From a virus: a stretch of DNA of 24,762 bases. The notes below the pieces were generated by a model, which was not told the origin of the DNA, did not search any database, and worked only from the letters and a program-made list of their open reading frames with translations. The stretch covers positions 1 to 24,762 of IMG/VR virus record IMGVR_UViG_3300018876_000094; one strand, 5' to 3'. A program made the translations under genes and the position numbers. Positions 18,101 to 24,762 of the stretch are shown in pieces. The stretch's first letter is position 1, and each line of letters opens with the position of its first letter.

Positions 18101-21100
18101 GTGAAAATATTACTTTTATTGAAGATTCTCCTCCACTTGCCGTTGTTCCTAATTATGAGAAATATGTTAATGATAATCAAGATATATTTCAGCAATATAT
18201 AATAGAAGATCCAGATCAAAGTAAGGAGGATTGGGGGGCTGATCATTGGTTGAACCAAGGACAGTCGGAAGGTTATGATTTACCTACAAAAAATACAACC
18301 ACAGGTTACTATTATAAAATATTACCTTTTGATGATTTTGGTAGCGGAGTAACGCATACGGTGAGGGAAAGTGGCCGCGAATTAATAAATGTTTTTCCTA
18401 AAGATTTTCATAACAAAAATGAATACGCATCAAATGGCCCCGTTGTTGGCGCAGGTTTAACACTTGCTGAAGGCGCAATTCCTTTTGCTGTTAGGAATTT
18501 ATCTGGTCAAACTGCTTTTGAAAATTTCTTCCTTAGTTGGTCGACAATTGATAATGATATTGACTTTTTTGAAGTTTGGAGTAATAAACCTGGTTATTCA
18601 GAGAATGAATCTCTTGCATTAATAACAGGTAGCGGGTCTTTCACTGGTTTTTTACAGCAAGAAAATAATACTGGATATCGGAGGACAGATGGTGTTATCT
18701 ATAGCGTTGGAGATGTACACCCAAAAGAAGTTGTCGACCAAGCCTGGAGGATTAAAAATGCTGAAAGAATATTTGAAGTGCCTGCTAGTGCTAAATTTAT
18801 AGAAACTGTTTATCCAGGATCCAAAGATGAAACTAGAAATTTTTGGATTAGAGCTGTAGATTTCGCTGGAAATAAAGGTCCTTTTACTGGAGCAGCCTTA
18901 ACTGAAGGGGATAATATTTCTGGATTATCTCTAAGCTTGGAATCGATTAGCGCAACAGATGTGAGTGATTTTGAAATATCTTTGACTGAAAGATTTACTA
19001 ACACTATAGGCCTGGAGCCAAATAATCCTTTTCAAAATAATTCTCCATCAAATGGGCAAATATCTTGGGATGCTCATACTTTATATTTCAGGGGTTCTGA
19101 GATAAATATTTCAGGCAATAATAATGGTCTTGGAGATGGATATGTTTGGTGGCAAACAGGTAATGAATTTTATAACACAGGGATAGAGCATCCAGCTAAT
19201 GTTCAAGATGGAAGTTTTAATGATGGAGACTTTATTATAGCAAGAAGTCGGGGAGGGGTAGCTACTCCTACGTTTAATGTTTTTGCTAACGCTTTAATTG
19301 GTACAGCGAACATAGCAGAAGCTGCAGTGGATAGTGCGAGAATAAAAGATTTAACCGCAGACAAAATACTTGGTGGAACAATATCTGGGCAGGATATAAC
19401 ATTATGGTCTACTTATGGAGAGCAAGGAGCTATAAGAACTAGAGGTTTTTATGGTGTTGATCATGAATATGATAGAAGCGGTTTTTTATTAAGTGGAGAT
19501 GGAACCTTTGCTTTTCAAGCCGGAGATAGTAGTTTATCTTTACAGAATGACACTTTAACACTTGTAGGAAATATAAGACAAAGTGATGTTAAGGATTATG
19601 ATTTTATTGATATTAATGTTGTTCCTGGATATTTTAATTATATAGAAGCAGATGATGGTTTTGTTCTGCAAGATGACTCGTCTGTAGATATTGAGGTTTC
19701 TTTTAGGAACTCTAGACTTGTCGATTTGGATCAAGATAAAGTTTATTTTAAAATGGAGTCTATTGTTGGTGGCCAATCATATAAAGTCTTTGATTATCAA
19801 GAATTAGAATTTAATCAAATTATTAGTGGATTTCAATATCATACATTCACGAGAAAAGAGGATGGCTCTATAGTTGTCAATGCGACATTAAATGGAGGAT
19901 TCTTGGATGCTGAGGATGGATTTCATGATATTATAACAAGCCCTGTTCCTGGCACAACTGGAGACGCTGTAGTTTTATACGTATCAGGAGAATATTCTGC
20001 TTATGAAAAATCTTCAACAATAACAAGAGTTATAGATGGTAAAATAGGGATTGATGGAGAATCAGCAAAAACCGTAAAGCTTGAAGCTACTGATTATTCA
20101 ATTGTATATGACGACAAGGGGCTTTCTCCAGAATTTAAAAGTGGGCCGAATTCTACTCAGATTCAAATCTCTGCAGAAGCTTCTAATTTTTACTCATCTC
20201 CCCAATATCGATTTACGAAAGATGGAGTTGTTTATTCGTGGGGCACAACCAATATTTTTAATTTGGGTGCGCCAGATTCGTGGAGTCAAGGAGCATTTGT
20301 AATAAAAGTAGAAGTTAGAGAGGGTTCCTCTGGAGGTGCATCCGCTTCTGATTCCATTTCAATCATTCGGGTTAAACAGGGAGAAAACGCACTGGCTGGA
20401 GTTTTAACCAATGAGAATCATACCATAAGCGCAAATAAAGATGGAACATATGATGATAATCAATTGGAATTGGCAGGAGGAGAGTTTCATCTATTTTACG
20501 GAGGTGAGAGAATTGAAGCAGGTAATATAACTTTCGGTGGCAATACATCAAAGAATGGTTTATCTATATTGATCGATGACGGCACCTATTCATTAGATGG
20601 AGGTTTATGGAGCACAAACACTGAAACTTTTGATATTACAGCACAATACAATGGAGAAACTATCACGAAGAGATACTCAATCAGTAAAGCTAGACAAGGT
20701 ATCGAAGGAATCAATGCAAAAAGTGTTAGAATCAATGCCGAGTCGCTTGTTTTTAAGAAAGATAAGGATAATGGCTCTATTTCGCCAGAAAGAATAAAAT
20801 TATCCGCAGAAACACAAAATACTTCAAGTTCTAGTGTCACATGGAGTGGATCAGATGAAATTTATATTGATTCATCCGGACAAACAAAAGTTGATTCTCC
20901 TAAAGTCAATGTTTGGGTTGGTCATGCAGATTTATCGACGAATGTAAAAGTTACAATAACTGCAACAATTGATGGGGTATCTGACTCTACAACCCTCATT
21001 CTTGTTGAAGATGGCTCTAATAATGTTCAAGCAGTACTCAGCAACGAATCGCACACACTAACCGAGTCGTCTGATGGAAGTTTTGATCGGTCTGGATCAG

Positions 21101-22347
21101 GTACAGATATTCAAGTTTTTGATGGAAGCAAACCGCTGACCTATACAACTGGAACTTTAGTTGAAGGAAAATTTACAGTGAACGTTTCACGAACTGGTGG
21201 TGTTACTGAAGGTACAGCAGGTTCAAGCGGTGATAAATATACAATTGGGAATCTGAGCGCAGCTACTGGCCCAGGAACATTAACTTTTACAATAACCGCT
21301 AAAAAAGGAAATGGAGAAACTGTAACTATCACCAAGGTCCAAAGTTTTGCTGTTTCAAAATTTGGGGAGGATGGGGATCCAGGCCCCGCAACTCCATATC
21401 GAGGAGATTGGTTAATAAATAAAAACAAGTTATCCGCTGGCCAAGAAATAACGTACGAAAAAAATGACAGTAGAGCAGATATTGTTTTTTATGATGATGG
21501 TAGCTCAGGTAATAAATATTGGATGTGTAATACAACCCATGATGTATCAACAGATACATCTTCATTTGATAAAGCTTTATGGGATACTTTTGGGGTTACA
21601 TTTTCCAGCGTAGCTACTGATTTATTGTTATCTGAAGATGTGGTTGTTACGTCAACTATAACTGTTGGTTCTTCGGATGCAACTCCTCCTTCATATTTTA
21701 AATTTGATGCAGATGCAGGAAGATTAGATATGAGAGGAGCTGTGGTCAATAATACTATAGCCGAGGATGTTGGGTTTAACTTGAGTAGTTTGATCATACC
21801 TGGAAATATTCGAATGTATCCAGGAGAAAAAATAATATACGGAGCTGTTGGAACTACTGATTTTAATGAATATTTAGCTGGACATTATCAGGTTAGACTT
21901 GTTCAGGGTGGTGATCAACAAGTTTTTACAATAGAATCAATAACAAATTCAACAAAGTTGCAAGTCAAAGAGGCTTCATTGTATACTTTTGGCGCAGCTA
22001 CTGCTTATGTAGAAACAGCTGTCGCCACCTTCTTGGGGGGAGGTTATAATAATGAAATCAGTCCGTTTCCTCTTGCTGCAGGAGGGTATCAATCTCTTGC
22101 TTCTTGCGTAGTTGGTGGCGCTTATAATGATATAACTGGAAGATTTTCTTTCATTGGTAATGGTTTTGAAAATGCTTGTGGAGATAATTTCTCTGCTATT
22201 GTTGGGGGTTATCAAAATAAAATGCCAAAAGTTGATTCCGCTAATCAAGGTGCAAATTTTATTGGCGCTGGTCAAAATAATATTATAGATGGCGGCACTA
22301 ATCAAAGTATACTTGGTGGAAGTGATAACCAAATAATAAACAGTTAA
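15133..22347 (+). CDS. Central tail fibre: detached distal part of gpJ with FNIII, WY modules, Ig-like duplicates and beta-helix end
   Basis: 2404 residues, starting one base after the hub stop and continuing J-type architecture. Fibronectin-III-like sandwiches occupy about 1-90 and 1110-1256 (FWIRAVDFAGNKGP), with weaker ones between. Five WY chitin-binding-like modules lie at about 320-360, 585-627, 648-693, 750-796 and 806-855, and a sixth at 2084-2154. A WG..HW module is at 1008-1051. Residues 1388-1480 hold the J/fibre stalk signature (GTANIAEAAVDSARIKDLTA, KILGGTISGQDI, LSGDGTFAFQAGD). Then come two Ig-like types in the order A-B-A'-B' (1644-2076), separated by short Gly-rich collagen-like linkers (e.g. 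GEDGDPGPAT). The last 107 residues are Gly-Gly-x-x-Asn beta-helix repeats (FLGGGYNNEI, VVGGAYNDI, SILGGSDNQI). No S74 domain is attached. Role: trimeric central fibre for receptor contact, by homology to J; receptor unknown. Confidence 0.85.
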   Translation: MKSTALGVKFLVTDLSVNYQLVGTSDNYSFQYDLGKGSSLVEEVYEEYTHRVDLKGNYGSFNVRVFAINDIGIRSQYIEQTISISAPEFKSTFSFNNLNSIVDLGTANNLIVSSPSDQDNSLIVNASFVGRSLLINWELIAPPGHSKEGQSLSKELLSDTFFDKFEITIKNGVDRILIDNDILNNSQGLQNYLLTDDVVGALSDYRNFSFEITTQAFNDLDLDRQFAIEIKSYDSYGRSSIATINCSNSEPEILNFTESLNSSLTSFSWINSDDDFSNVVVKYLYVKSNTILSDYTDLYKSVEYLSEIASAPDYVSLNNHLYLVGEKYLYSDGNVYQVIQEHTADINKNPSNTDFWENLGPKIEFFYTDENQVVDGSFSLSQAFGFDYYYVFCAYDEYGIGPTYNLTKQGIEVQGDDAILSPKNYELKVDNLSYRERQDTIVFNWDILDANDEVVDIEQLKINNSNASNDVLGIHAYLYDVNTQEPVYVITPGFNSKKLVNSVAGDSISDAGLISTKMFNEFEYTRELNNAIYGSSGYPANADYFDTGVIYTPANEDCALSSGDNSLHKSIINNSYIFPYVKIDYEEWDSNVTYSSGVDTVSYEGQIYVLSQDFGPQSDIVEGFYNNNDSYLSNKFVVAPVLNEVSLFDSAQGYNQGDYVYYNARLYLCLQDQAQGSSVIPSIANPLYWQPKSIGSDISFALYKSKNDVLAGSPLLPYQDTDNWEYQNPTNCPTHFSLLIPSYELDLNEWGTGINFLQGQYTVYKNDLWIATDSSGPDTDVGFLEPDQNSDYWTNTIDGDQDISTNHSLGDLVYHNNVVYKCLADSPTGGPLFADSLEKDSESSYIQSQWQPFWERNFDYIDIPLKHIAIPESGKRSIGLQVSLLDVNENILSSGRIDAENPAPYILYDDFNNTDGFVDSVSETTKVKFNFKYALDFQEKTTKVFLYRSSVQNFNITGSDGLPYSNLPSESNPDSTLAKIIIGQGDASFGENITFIEDSPPLAVVPNYEKYVNDNQDIFQQYIIEDPDQSKEDWGADHWLNQGQSEGYDLPTKNTTTGYYYKILPFDDFGSGVTHTVRESGRELINVFPKDFHNKNEYASNGPVVGAGLTLAEGAIPFAVRNLSGQTAFENFFLSWSTIDNDIDFFEVWSNKPGYSENESLALITGSGSFTGFLQQENNTGYRRTDGVIYSVGDVHPKEVVDQAWRIKNAERIFEVPASAKFIETVYPGSKDETRNFWIRAVDFAGNKGPFTGAALTEGDNISGLSLSLESISATDVSDFEISLTERFTNTIGLEPNNPFQNNSPSNGQISWDAHTLYFRGSEINISGNNNGLGDGYVWWQTGNEFYNTGIEHPANVQDGSFNDGDFIIARSRGGVATPTFNVFANALIGTANIAEAAVDSARIKDLTADKILGGTISGQDITLWSTYGEQGAIRTRGFYGVDHEYDRSGFLLSGDGTFAFQAGDSSLSLQNDTLTLVGNIRQSDVKDYDFIDINVVPGYFNYIEADDGFVLQDDSSVDIEVSFRNSRLVDLDQDKVYFKMESIVGGQSYKVFDYQELEFNQIISGFQYHTFTRKEDGSIVVNATLNGGFLDAEDGFHDIITSPVPGTTGDAVVLYVSGEYSAYEKSSTITRVIDGKIGIDGESAKTVKLEATDYSIVYDDKGLSPEFKSGPNSTQIQISAEASNFYSSPQYRFTKDGVVYSWGTTNIFNLGAPDSWSQGAFVIKVEVREGSSGGASASDSISIIRVKQGENALAGVLTNENHTISANKDGTYDDNQLELAGGEFHLFYGGERIEAGNITFGGNTSKNGLSILIDDGTYSLDGGLWSTNTETFDITAQYNGETITKRYSISKARQGIEGINAKSVRINAESLVFKKDKDNGSISPERIKLSAETQNTSSSSVTWSGSDEIYIDSSGQTKVDSPKVNVWVGHADLSTNVKVTITATIDGVSDSTTLILVEDGSNNVQAVLSNESHTLTESSDGSFDRSGSGTDIQVFDGSKPLTYTTGTLVEGKFTVNVSRTGGVTEGTAGSSGDKYTIGNLSAATGPGTLTFTITAKKGNGETVTITKVQSFAVSKFGEDGDPGPATPYRGDWLINKNKLSAGQEITYEKNDSRADIVFYDDGSSGNKYWMCNTTHDVSTDTSSFDKALWDTFGVTFSSVATDLLLSEDVVVTSTITVGSSDATPPSYFKFDADAGRLDMRGAVVNNTIAEDVGFNLSSLIIPGNIRMYPGEKIIYGAVGTTDFNEYLAGHYQVRLVQGGDQQVFTIESITNSTKLQVKEASLYTFGAATAYVETAVATFLGGGYNNEISPFPLAAGGYQSLASCVVGGAYNDITGRFSFIGNGFENACGDNFSAIVGGYQNKMPKVDSANQGANFIGAGQNNIIDGGTNQSILGGSDNQIINS
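20062..21360 (+). repeat. A-B-A'-B' duplication of two Ig-like domain types in the central fibre
   Basis: Type A copies cover about 20062-20373 and 20707-21006 (AKTVKLEATDYSIVY against AKSVRINAESLVFKK, each followed by a Q/K-I-LSAE-type strand). Type B copies cover about 20380-20691 and 21016-21360 (AGVLTNENHTISANKDGTYD against QAVLSNESHTLTESSDGSFD). Short Gly/charged linkers (KQGENA, RQGIEG, VEDGSNN) separate them. The similarity is visible at protein level; the DNA has diverged, so the duplication is not recent. Confidence 0.75.
22024..22344 (+). repeat. Gly-Gly-x-x-Asn beta-helix repeats at the C-terminus of the central fibre
   Basis: About seven turns of 12-17 residues, each built as hydrophobic-x-GG-x-x-N-x-I: FLGGGYNNEI, LAAGGYQSLA, VVGGAYNDI, FIGNGFENAC, AIVGGYQNKM, FIGAGQNNII and SILGGSDNQI. 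Such repeats are known from trimeric adhesin heads and phage fibre tips. The same repeat resumes in the last gene (24035-24190). Confidence 0.75.
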
Positions 22348-22348
22348 A

Positions 22349-22954
22349 ATGGCGGATTTATTGGCGAATGTAGTAAAGGATCCTGATGGAGGATTGTACT
22401 CAGCAAGAGTGTTGGGCTCTCAGGGTCAAGATTGCGCGCTTGATGAAAATAATTATCTTACAAATACATGTTTATTTAGGTCGGATGATCAATCAATAAA
22501 TGATAAAATGATAAAGACTAATGGGTATGGTTATTGGAATAATGCTATAAATGTAGAAGAAATTGATCTTGGATTTGAGAAAGGTGGGTGGGTGTATCAT
22601 CAAAACTTGTATTGGATACACCTTAGTCCTGTTATGCATAGTGATTTAGATACAGTGGATATATGGTTTTATTTTGATAGTAAGAGTGTGGCGGAAATTG
22701 GCCATTTTGGTTGGACTTATTTTAAGAGGTCTAATATCTTAAGACATTGGGCTTTTGAAACTCAATACATAAATAACCACTCTGTGTTAGGAACTTTTTC
22801 TGAGGGCTATGGCGTTTTTTTATGGAGAGATGCTGGTGCTGATTCTGGGTATCATGCATTCATAATAAATGAAAATGGAAATATATTTGTTTCTCAAAAA
22901 TTAAACAACTTGGGGGGTGCACCTGTTTCTTCGATTCAATATTATTCTTTTTAA
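22349..22954 (+). CDS. Small distal fibre-associated protein with aromatic W-Y module
   Basis: 201 residues, starting one base after the central fibre stop and ending two bases before the next gene. No family is recognised. Residues 78-140 carry aromatic repeats: GGWVYHQNLYWIHL, DIWFYFDS, FGWTYFK and HWAFE. This pattern also occurs in the I-J fusion (RQWAFVRNLGWTY) and the giant M-like protein (SSWIYNTLFGF). The N-terminal 50 residues are polar with two cysteines (Cys29, Cys41), and the C-terminal part is beta-rich (YHAFIINENGNIFV). There is no signal peptide or membrane segment. Its place between two fibre genes suggests a fibre component or decoration; the aromatic faces might bind carbohydrate, which is inference. 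Confidence 0.65.
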   Translation: MADLLANVVKDPDGGLYSARVLGSQGQDCALDENNYLTNTCLFRSDDQSINDKMIKTNGYGYWNNAINVEEIDLGFEKGGWVYHQNLYWIHLSPVMHSDLDTVDIWFYFDSKSVAEIGHFGWTYFKRSNILRHWAFETQYINNHSVLGTFSEGYGVFLWRDAGADSGYHAFIINENGNIFVSQKLNNLGGAPVSSIQYYSF

Positions 22955-22956
22955 TA

Positions 22957-24033
22957 ATGGCTTTAGAAAATCCTATATATAGTTCGGCCGTATTGGCTCT
23001 TGCGCAAGCACCACCAAGGGATTCTAGTATTGATTCCTTTAATAGTAATAATTTAATATGTGCGGGGAATCATTGTAAAATTAAGGATAGCAGGAGATGT
23101 ACAATTTTAAATTCAGAAAGTCTTTACTTGCATCAAAAATATAATTCTCATTGCGTGGGAGTAAATTTTCAATTTTATGTCAAGCAAGCATATTATTCTG
23201 GAATAGTTTATAGGGTAGCCTTAAATGAATATTATGAAAATTTAATAACTTCAATCGACGGATCTAATTACATAAAAATAAAAACAAGAAATGGTTGGGT
23301 AAATTTAAAATTACAATATTCTGGAAGTTATTATTATGTAAACTATTACAGTTCTGAGGATTTAGCGAAAGAACGTGCATCTTTATATAATTTTTACTTA
23401 AGCAATACTTTTTATGTAAATTGCAAAAACGGGTTGAGCGTATTGAATGTATATTATTCTGAATGGAGTTCTGGAGAGGTTTATAATTACAGAGACTATG
23501 TTTATTATACTATAAGTGGCGGTGAAGTTGTATTGTTTCAAAGAGGTGGGGCTGCGCCTGGAACTTCTTATAATCCAAGCATTAATGAACCAGATGATGA
23601 ATTGGAAACAATGTATTTTAAGGTGGTACAAAGGAATTTTAATCCCGCTTACTTTAGTAAAAGTATCGAAGTAAGGTATGCGAATGTCATGGAGTCCTGT
23701 GGAGATGTAATTTCAAACAATCTATCAGATATAAGATTGAAAAAAAACAGTTCAATTATTCATCAAGCCCTTGATTCGTTAAAAAAAATAAATCCAGTAA
23801 GTTTTAGTTGGAATGAAAGGCGGGGAGCGTTGAGAGGTAACGATATTGGATTAATAGCACAACAAGTTGAACAATATTTTCCATTAGCATCAAATACTAG
23901 ATCTGATGGTGTAAAATCTATTGATTATAAAAAATTTATACCAATTCTAGTTTCTTGTGTTAAAGAAAAACAGAAAAGAATAAATAAATTAAAAATGCAA
24001 ATCAATCAAATAAAGGATTATATATATGAGTAA
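22957..24033 (+). CDS. Tail fibre protein with WY module and S74 intramolecular chaperone (first of two)
   Basis: 358 residues. Residues 28-70 contain degenerate beta-helix turns rich in Asn and Cys (SNNLICAGNHCKI, RRCTILNSESLYL). The middle is beta-rich and tyrosine-rich; residues 168-222 form a WY chitin-binding-like module (SEWSSGEVYNYRDYVYYTI, then TMYFKVV). Residues 255-358 are an endosialidase-type (S74) C-terminal chaperone: LSDIRLKKN with the Ser257/Lys262 pair at the known five-residue spacing, then FSWNE, NDIGLIAQQVEQ, and a terminal coiled coil. In characterised members this domain trimerises the fibre and then cuts itself off just before the Ser. The stop overlaps the next start by eight bases. 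The chaperone call is firm; the binding target of the fibre is unknown. Confidence 0.88.
   Translation: MALENPIYSSAVLALAQAPPRDSSIDSFNSNNLICAGNHCKIKDSRRCTILNSESLYLHQKYNSHCVGVNFQFYVKQAYYSGIVYRVALNEYYENLITSIDGSNYIKIKTRNGWVNLKLQYSGSYYYVNYYSSEDLAKERASLYNFYLSNTFYVNCKNGLSVLNVYYSEWSSGEVYNYRDYVYYTISGGEVVLFQRGGAAPGTSYNPSINEPDDELETMYFKVVQRNFNPAYFSKSIEVRYANVMESCGDVISNNLSDIRLKKNSSIIHQALDSLKKINPVSFSWNERRGALRGNDIGLIAQQVEQYFPLASNTRSDGVKSIDYKKFIPILVSCVKEKQKRINKLKMQINQIKDYIYE
24012..24028 (+). promoter_or_regulatory. Ribosome binding site of the last fibre gene inside the preceding gene
   Basis: AAAGGA at 24012-24017 lies eight bases before the ATG at 24026, within the last codons of the upstream fibre gene. 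It supports this start and independent or coupled initiation of the second S74 protein. Confidence 0.55.
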
Positions 24034-24616
24034 TAATGCAATTTTAGGGGGACATTTAAACTCTATTAATTATTCAACTAATTGTACTGTAATTAATGGC
24101 GCAAATAATTATATTTCTGGCGCAAATAATGTTCATGTGATTGGTGATAATGTAATTACATTAGGCGCTAATGCGGAAGGCGGATCTGCAGATAATGATG
24201 ATAAGTTTTATGTTGGACTGATTAATGGAATGGTTGTAGATGGCCCAGTGCATTGTAGAGGTAATATAGAATGTGAGGCGGACATTATAGCTTTTTCTAC
24301 CTCAGACGAAAGACTTAAAGACGATATTAAAAAAATACCAAATTGCTTACAAAAAGTTTTAAGTCTTGATGCTATAGAATTTGATTGGAATGAAGATTTA
24401 CAAAAAACTTATAAGGGACGCGATATAGGTTTAATTGCTCAACAGGTTCAAGAAGTAGCCCCTGAGATAGTTGAAAAAAGAAACAATGGGTATTTAGGTT
24501 TAAAGTACGAAAAAATGATTCCTTTATTAGTTGGCGCCACTCAAGAACAAGATGAAATTATATCTGAATTAGAAAAACAAGTTGACCAACTTATGGATCA
24601 AGTTAACCATTTATAA
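24026..24616 (+). CDS. Short tail fibre tip: beta-helix repeats plus S74 intramolecular chaperone (second of two)
   Basis: 196 residues. Residues 4-55 are Gly/Asn beta-helix turns (NAILGGHLNSI, TVINGANNYI, HVIGDNVITLG) that read like a continuation of the end of the 2404-residue fibre. A short strand region follows (FYVGLINGMVVDG). Residues 91-196 are the S74 chaperone: STSDERLKDDI with Ser93 and Lys98, FDWNE, GRDIGLIAQQVQEVAPE, YEKMIPLLVGA, and a closing coiled coil (EQDEIISELEKQVDQLMDQV). Self-cleavage would be expected just before Ser93, leaving about 92 residues on the virion. Its 3' end overlaps a convergent minus-strand gene by 14 bases. Confidence 0.9.
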   Translation: MSNNAILGGHLNSINYSTNCTVINGANNYISGANNVHVIGDNVITLGANAEGGSADNDDKFYVGLINGMVVDGPVHCRGNIECEADIIAFSTSDERLKDDIKKIPNCLQKVLSLDAIEFDWNEDLQKTYKGRDIGLIAQQVQEVAPEIVEKRNNGYLGLKYEKMIPLLVGATQEQDEIISELEKQVDQLMDQVNHL

Positions 24617-24761
24617 TCTTCATTAATATTCTAGAATCGGTTGGAGAAATGTCGCTAAAGTCGTTCCAATTTTTGGCATTTTCGTTTTGATATTTTTCAC
24701 TCTTCCACCAATCTCTTAAGATAACTCTAAATTCTTCAAAGCTTGAGCAGTTTAATTTTTC
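24603..24761 (-). CDS. C-terminal 52 residues of an unknown convergent gene (5' end outside window)
   Basis: Reading the minus strand from 24761, a frame stays open for 52 codons and ends with TAA at 24605-24603; the other two minus frames stop at once. The peptide is hydrophilic and protein-like (FEEFRVILRDWWKSEKYQ, then NWNDFSDISPTDSRILMKI) and matches no family I recognise. It overlaps the end of the last fibre gene by 14 bases tail to tail. The plus strand has no plausible gene here, so this probably marks the end of the tail operon and a change of transcription direction. Confidence is limited by the short length. Confidence 0.55.
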   Translation of the reverse strand, partial: EKLNCSSFEEFRVILRDWWKSEKYQNENAKNWNDFSDISPTDSRILMKIING

Positions 24762-24762
24762 T

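Noticed and set aside
21976-22332. 118-codon open frame on the minus strand
   Set aside because: It lies antisense to clear Gly-Gly-Asn repeats of the fibre; the repetitive codon pattern keeps the opposite frame open. The same applies to minus-strand frames at 21489-21797 and 21141-21428.
22349-22954. Variable repeat of a diversity-generating retroelement in the small fibre gene
   Set aside because: No C-type lectin signature, no near-identical template repeat noticed, and no reverse transcriptase gene in the window.
24628-24637. Perfect 10-base palindrome ATTCTAGAAT after the last fibre gene as a terminator
   Set aside because: Too short, AT-rich, without a T-run, and inside the convergent reading frame.

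Overview
The window is the tail-tip end of the structural operon of a tailed, siphovirus-type phage (or prophage). The DNA is AT-rich, nearly every gene is on the + strand, and neighbours overlap or sit within 1-2 bases of each other, except for one 24-base gap. The order matches the lambda tail block, tape measure (H) - M - L - K - I - J, so the tip is lambda-like, although the proteins are much larger than their lambda counterparts. The kind of modules present (S74 chaperones, Gly-Gly-Asn beta-helix repeats, chitin-binding-like WY modules, aromatic repeats) suggests a phage of aquatic, probably marine, bacteria. That host guess is inference; no host gene is present.

Layout: 1-411 is the C-terminus of the tape measure protein. 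414-1535 and 1532-2449 are two related proteins that I read as double tail-tube-like barrels. 2449-8022 is a giant minor tail protein with two gpM-like domains in tandem and, at its C-terminus, a leishmanolysin-like metalloprotease fold whose zinc motif is broken (HExxN). 8019-9230 is a gpL-like Fe-S tail-tip protein enlarged by an insertion between its cysteine pairs. 9231-9548 is a stand-alone JAMM peptidase, the gpK N-terminal half without NlpC/P60. 9573-15131 is a gpI-gpJ fusion forming the baseplate hub. 15133-22347 is the remainder of gpJ as a separate 2404-residue central fibre. 22349-22954, 22957-24033 and 24026-24616 are distal fibre proteins; the last two each end in an S74 (endosialidase-type) intramolecular chaperone. 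24603-24761 on the minus strand is the end of an unknown convergent gene.

The most striking property is a common vocabulary of small modules that recur in otherwise unrelated tail genes: (1) about ten CBM5/12-like WY modules in four proteins; (2) a YV..NP / WG..HW module in three proteins; (3) an aromatic W-Y repeat in three proteins; (4) a DUF4214-like helical module in two; (5) a WN..SLKL / LGK..F module in two; (6) Gly-Gly-Asn beta-helix repeats in three. The tail appears to have been built by moving these pieces between genes of one phage. Likely working model: the tape measure and double-barrel proteins sit at the end of the tube, M/L/K/I-J assemble the tip, and the J remainder plus the S74-matured fibres carry many accessory sugar-binding-like surfaces for host attachment.

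No promoter, tRNA, CRISPR, insertion sequence or convincing terminator was seen, and no gene-free stretch longer than 146 bases exists.
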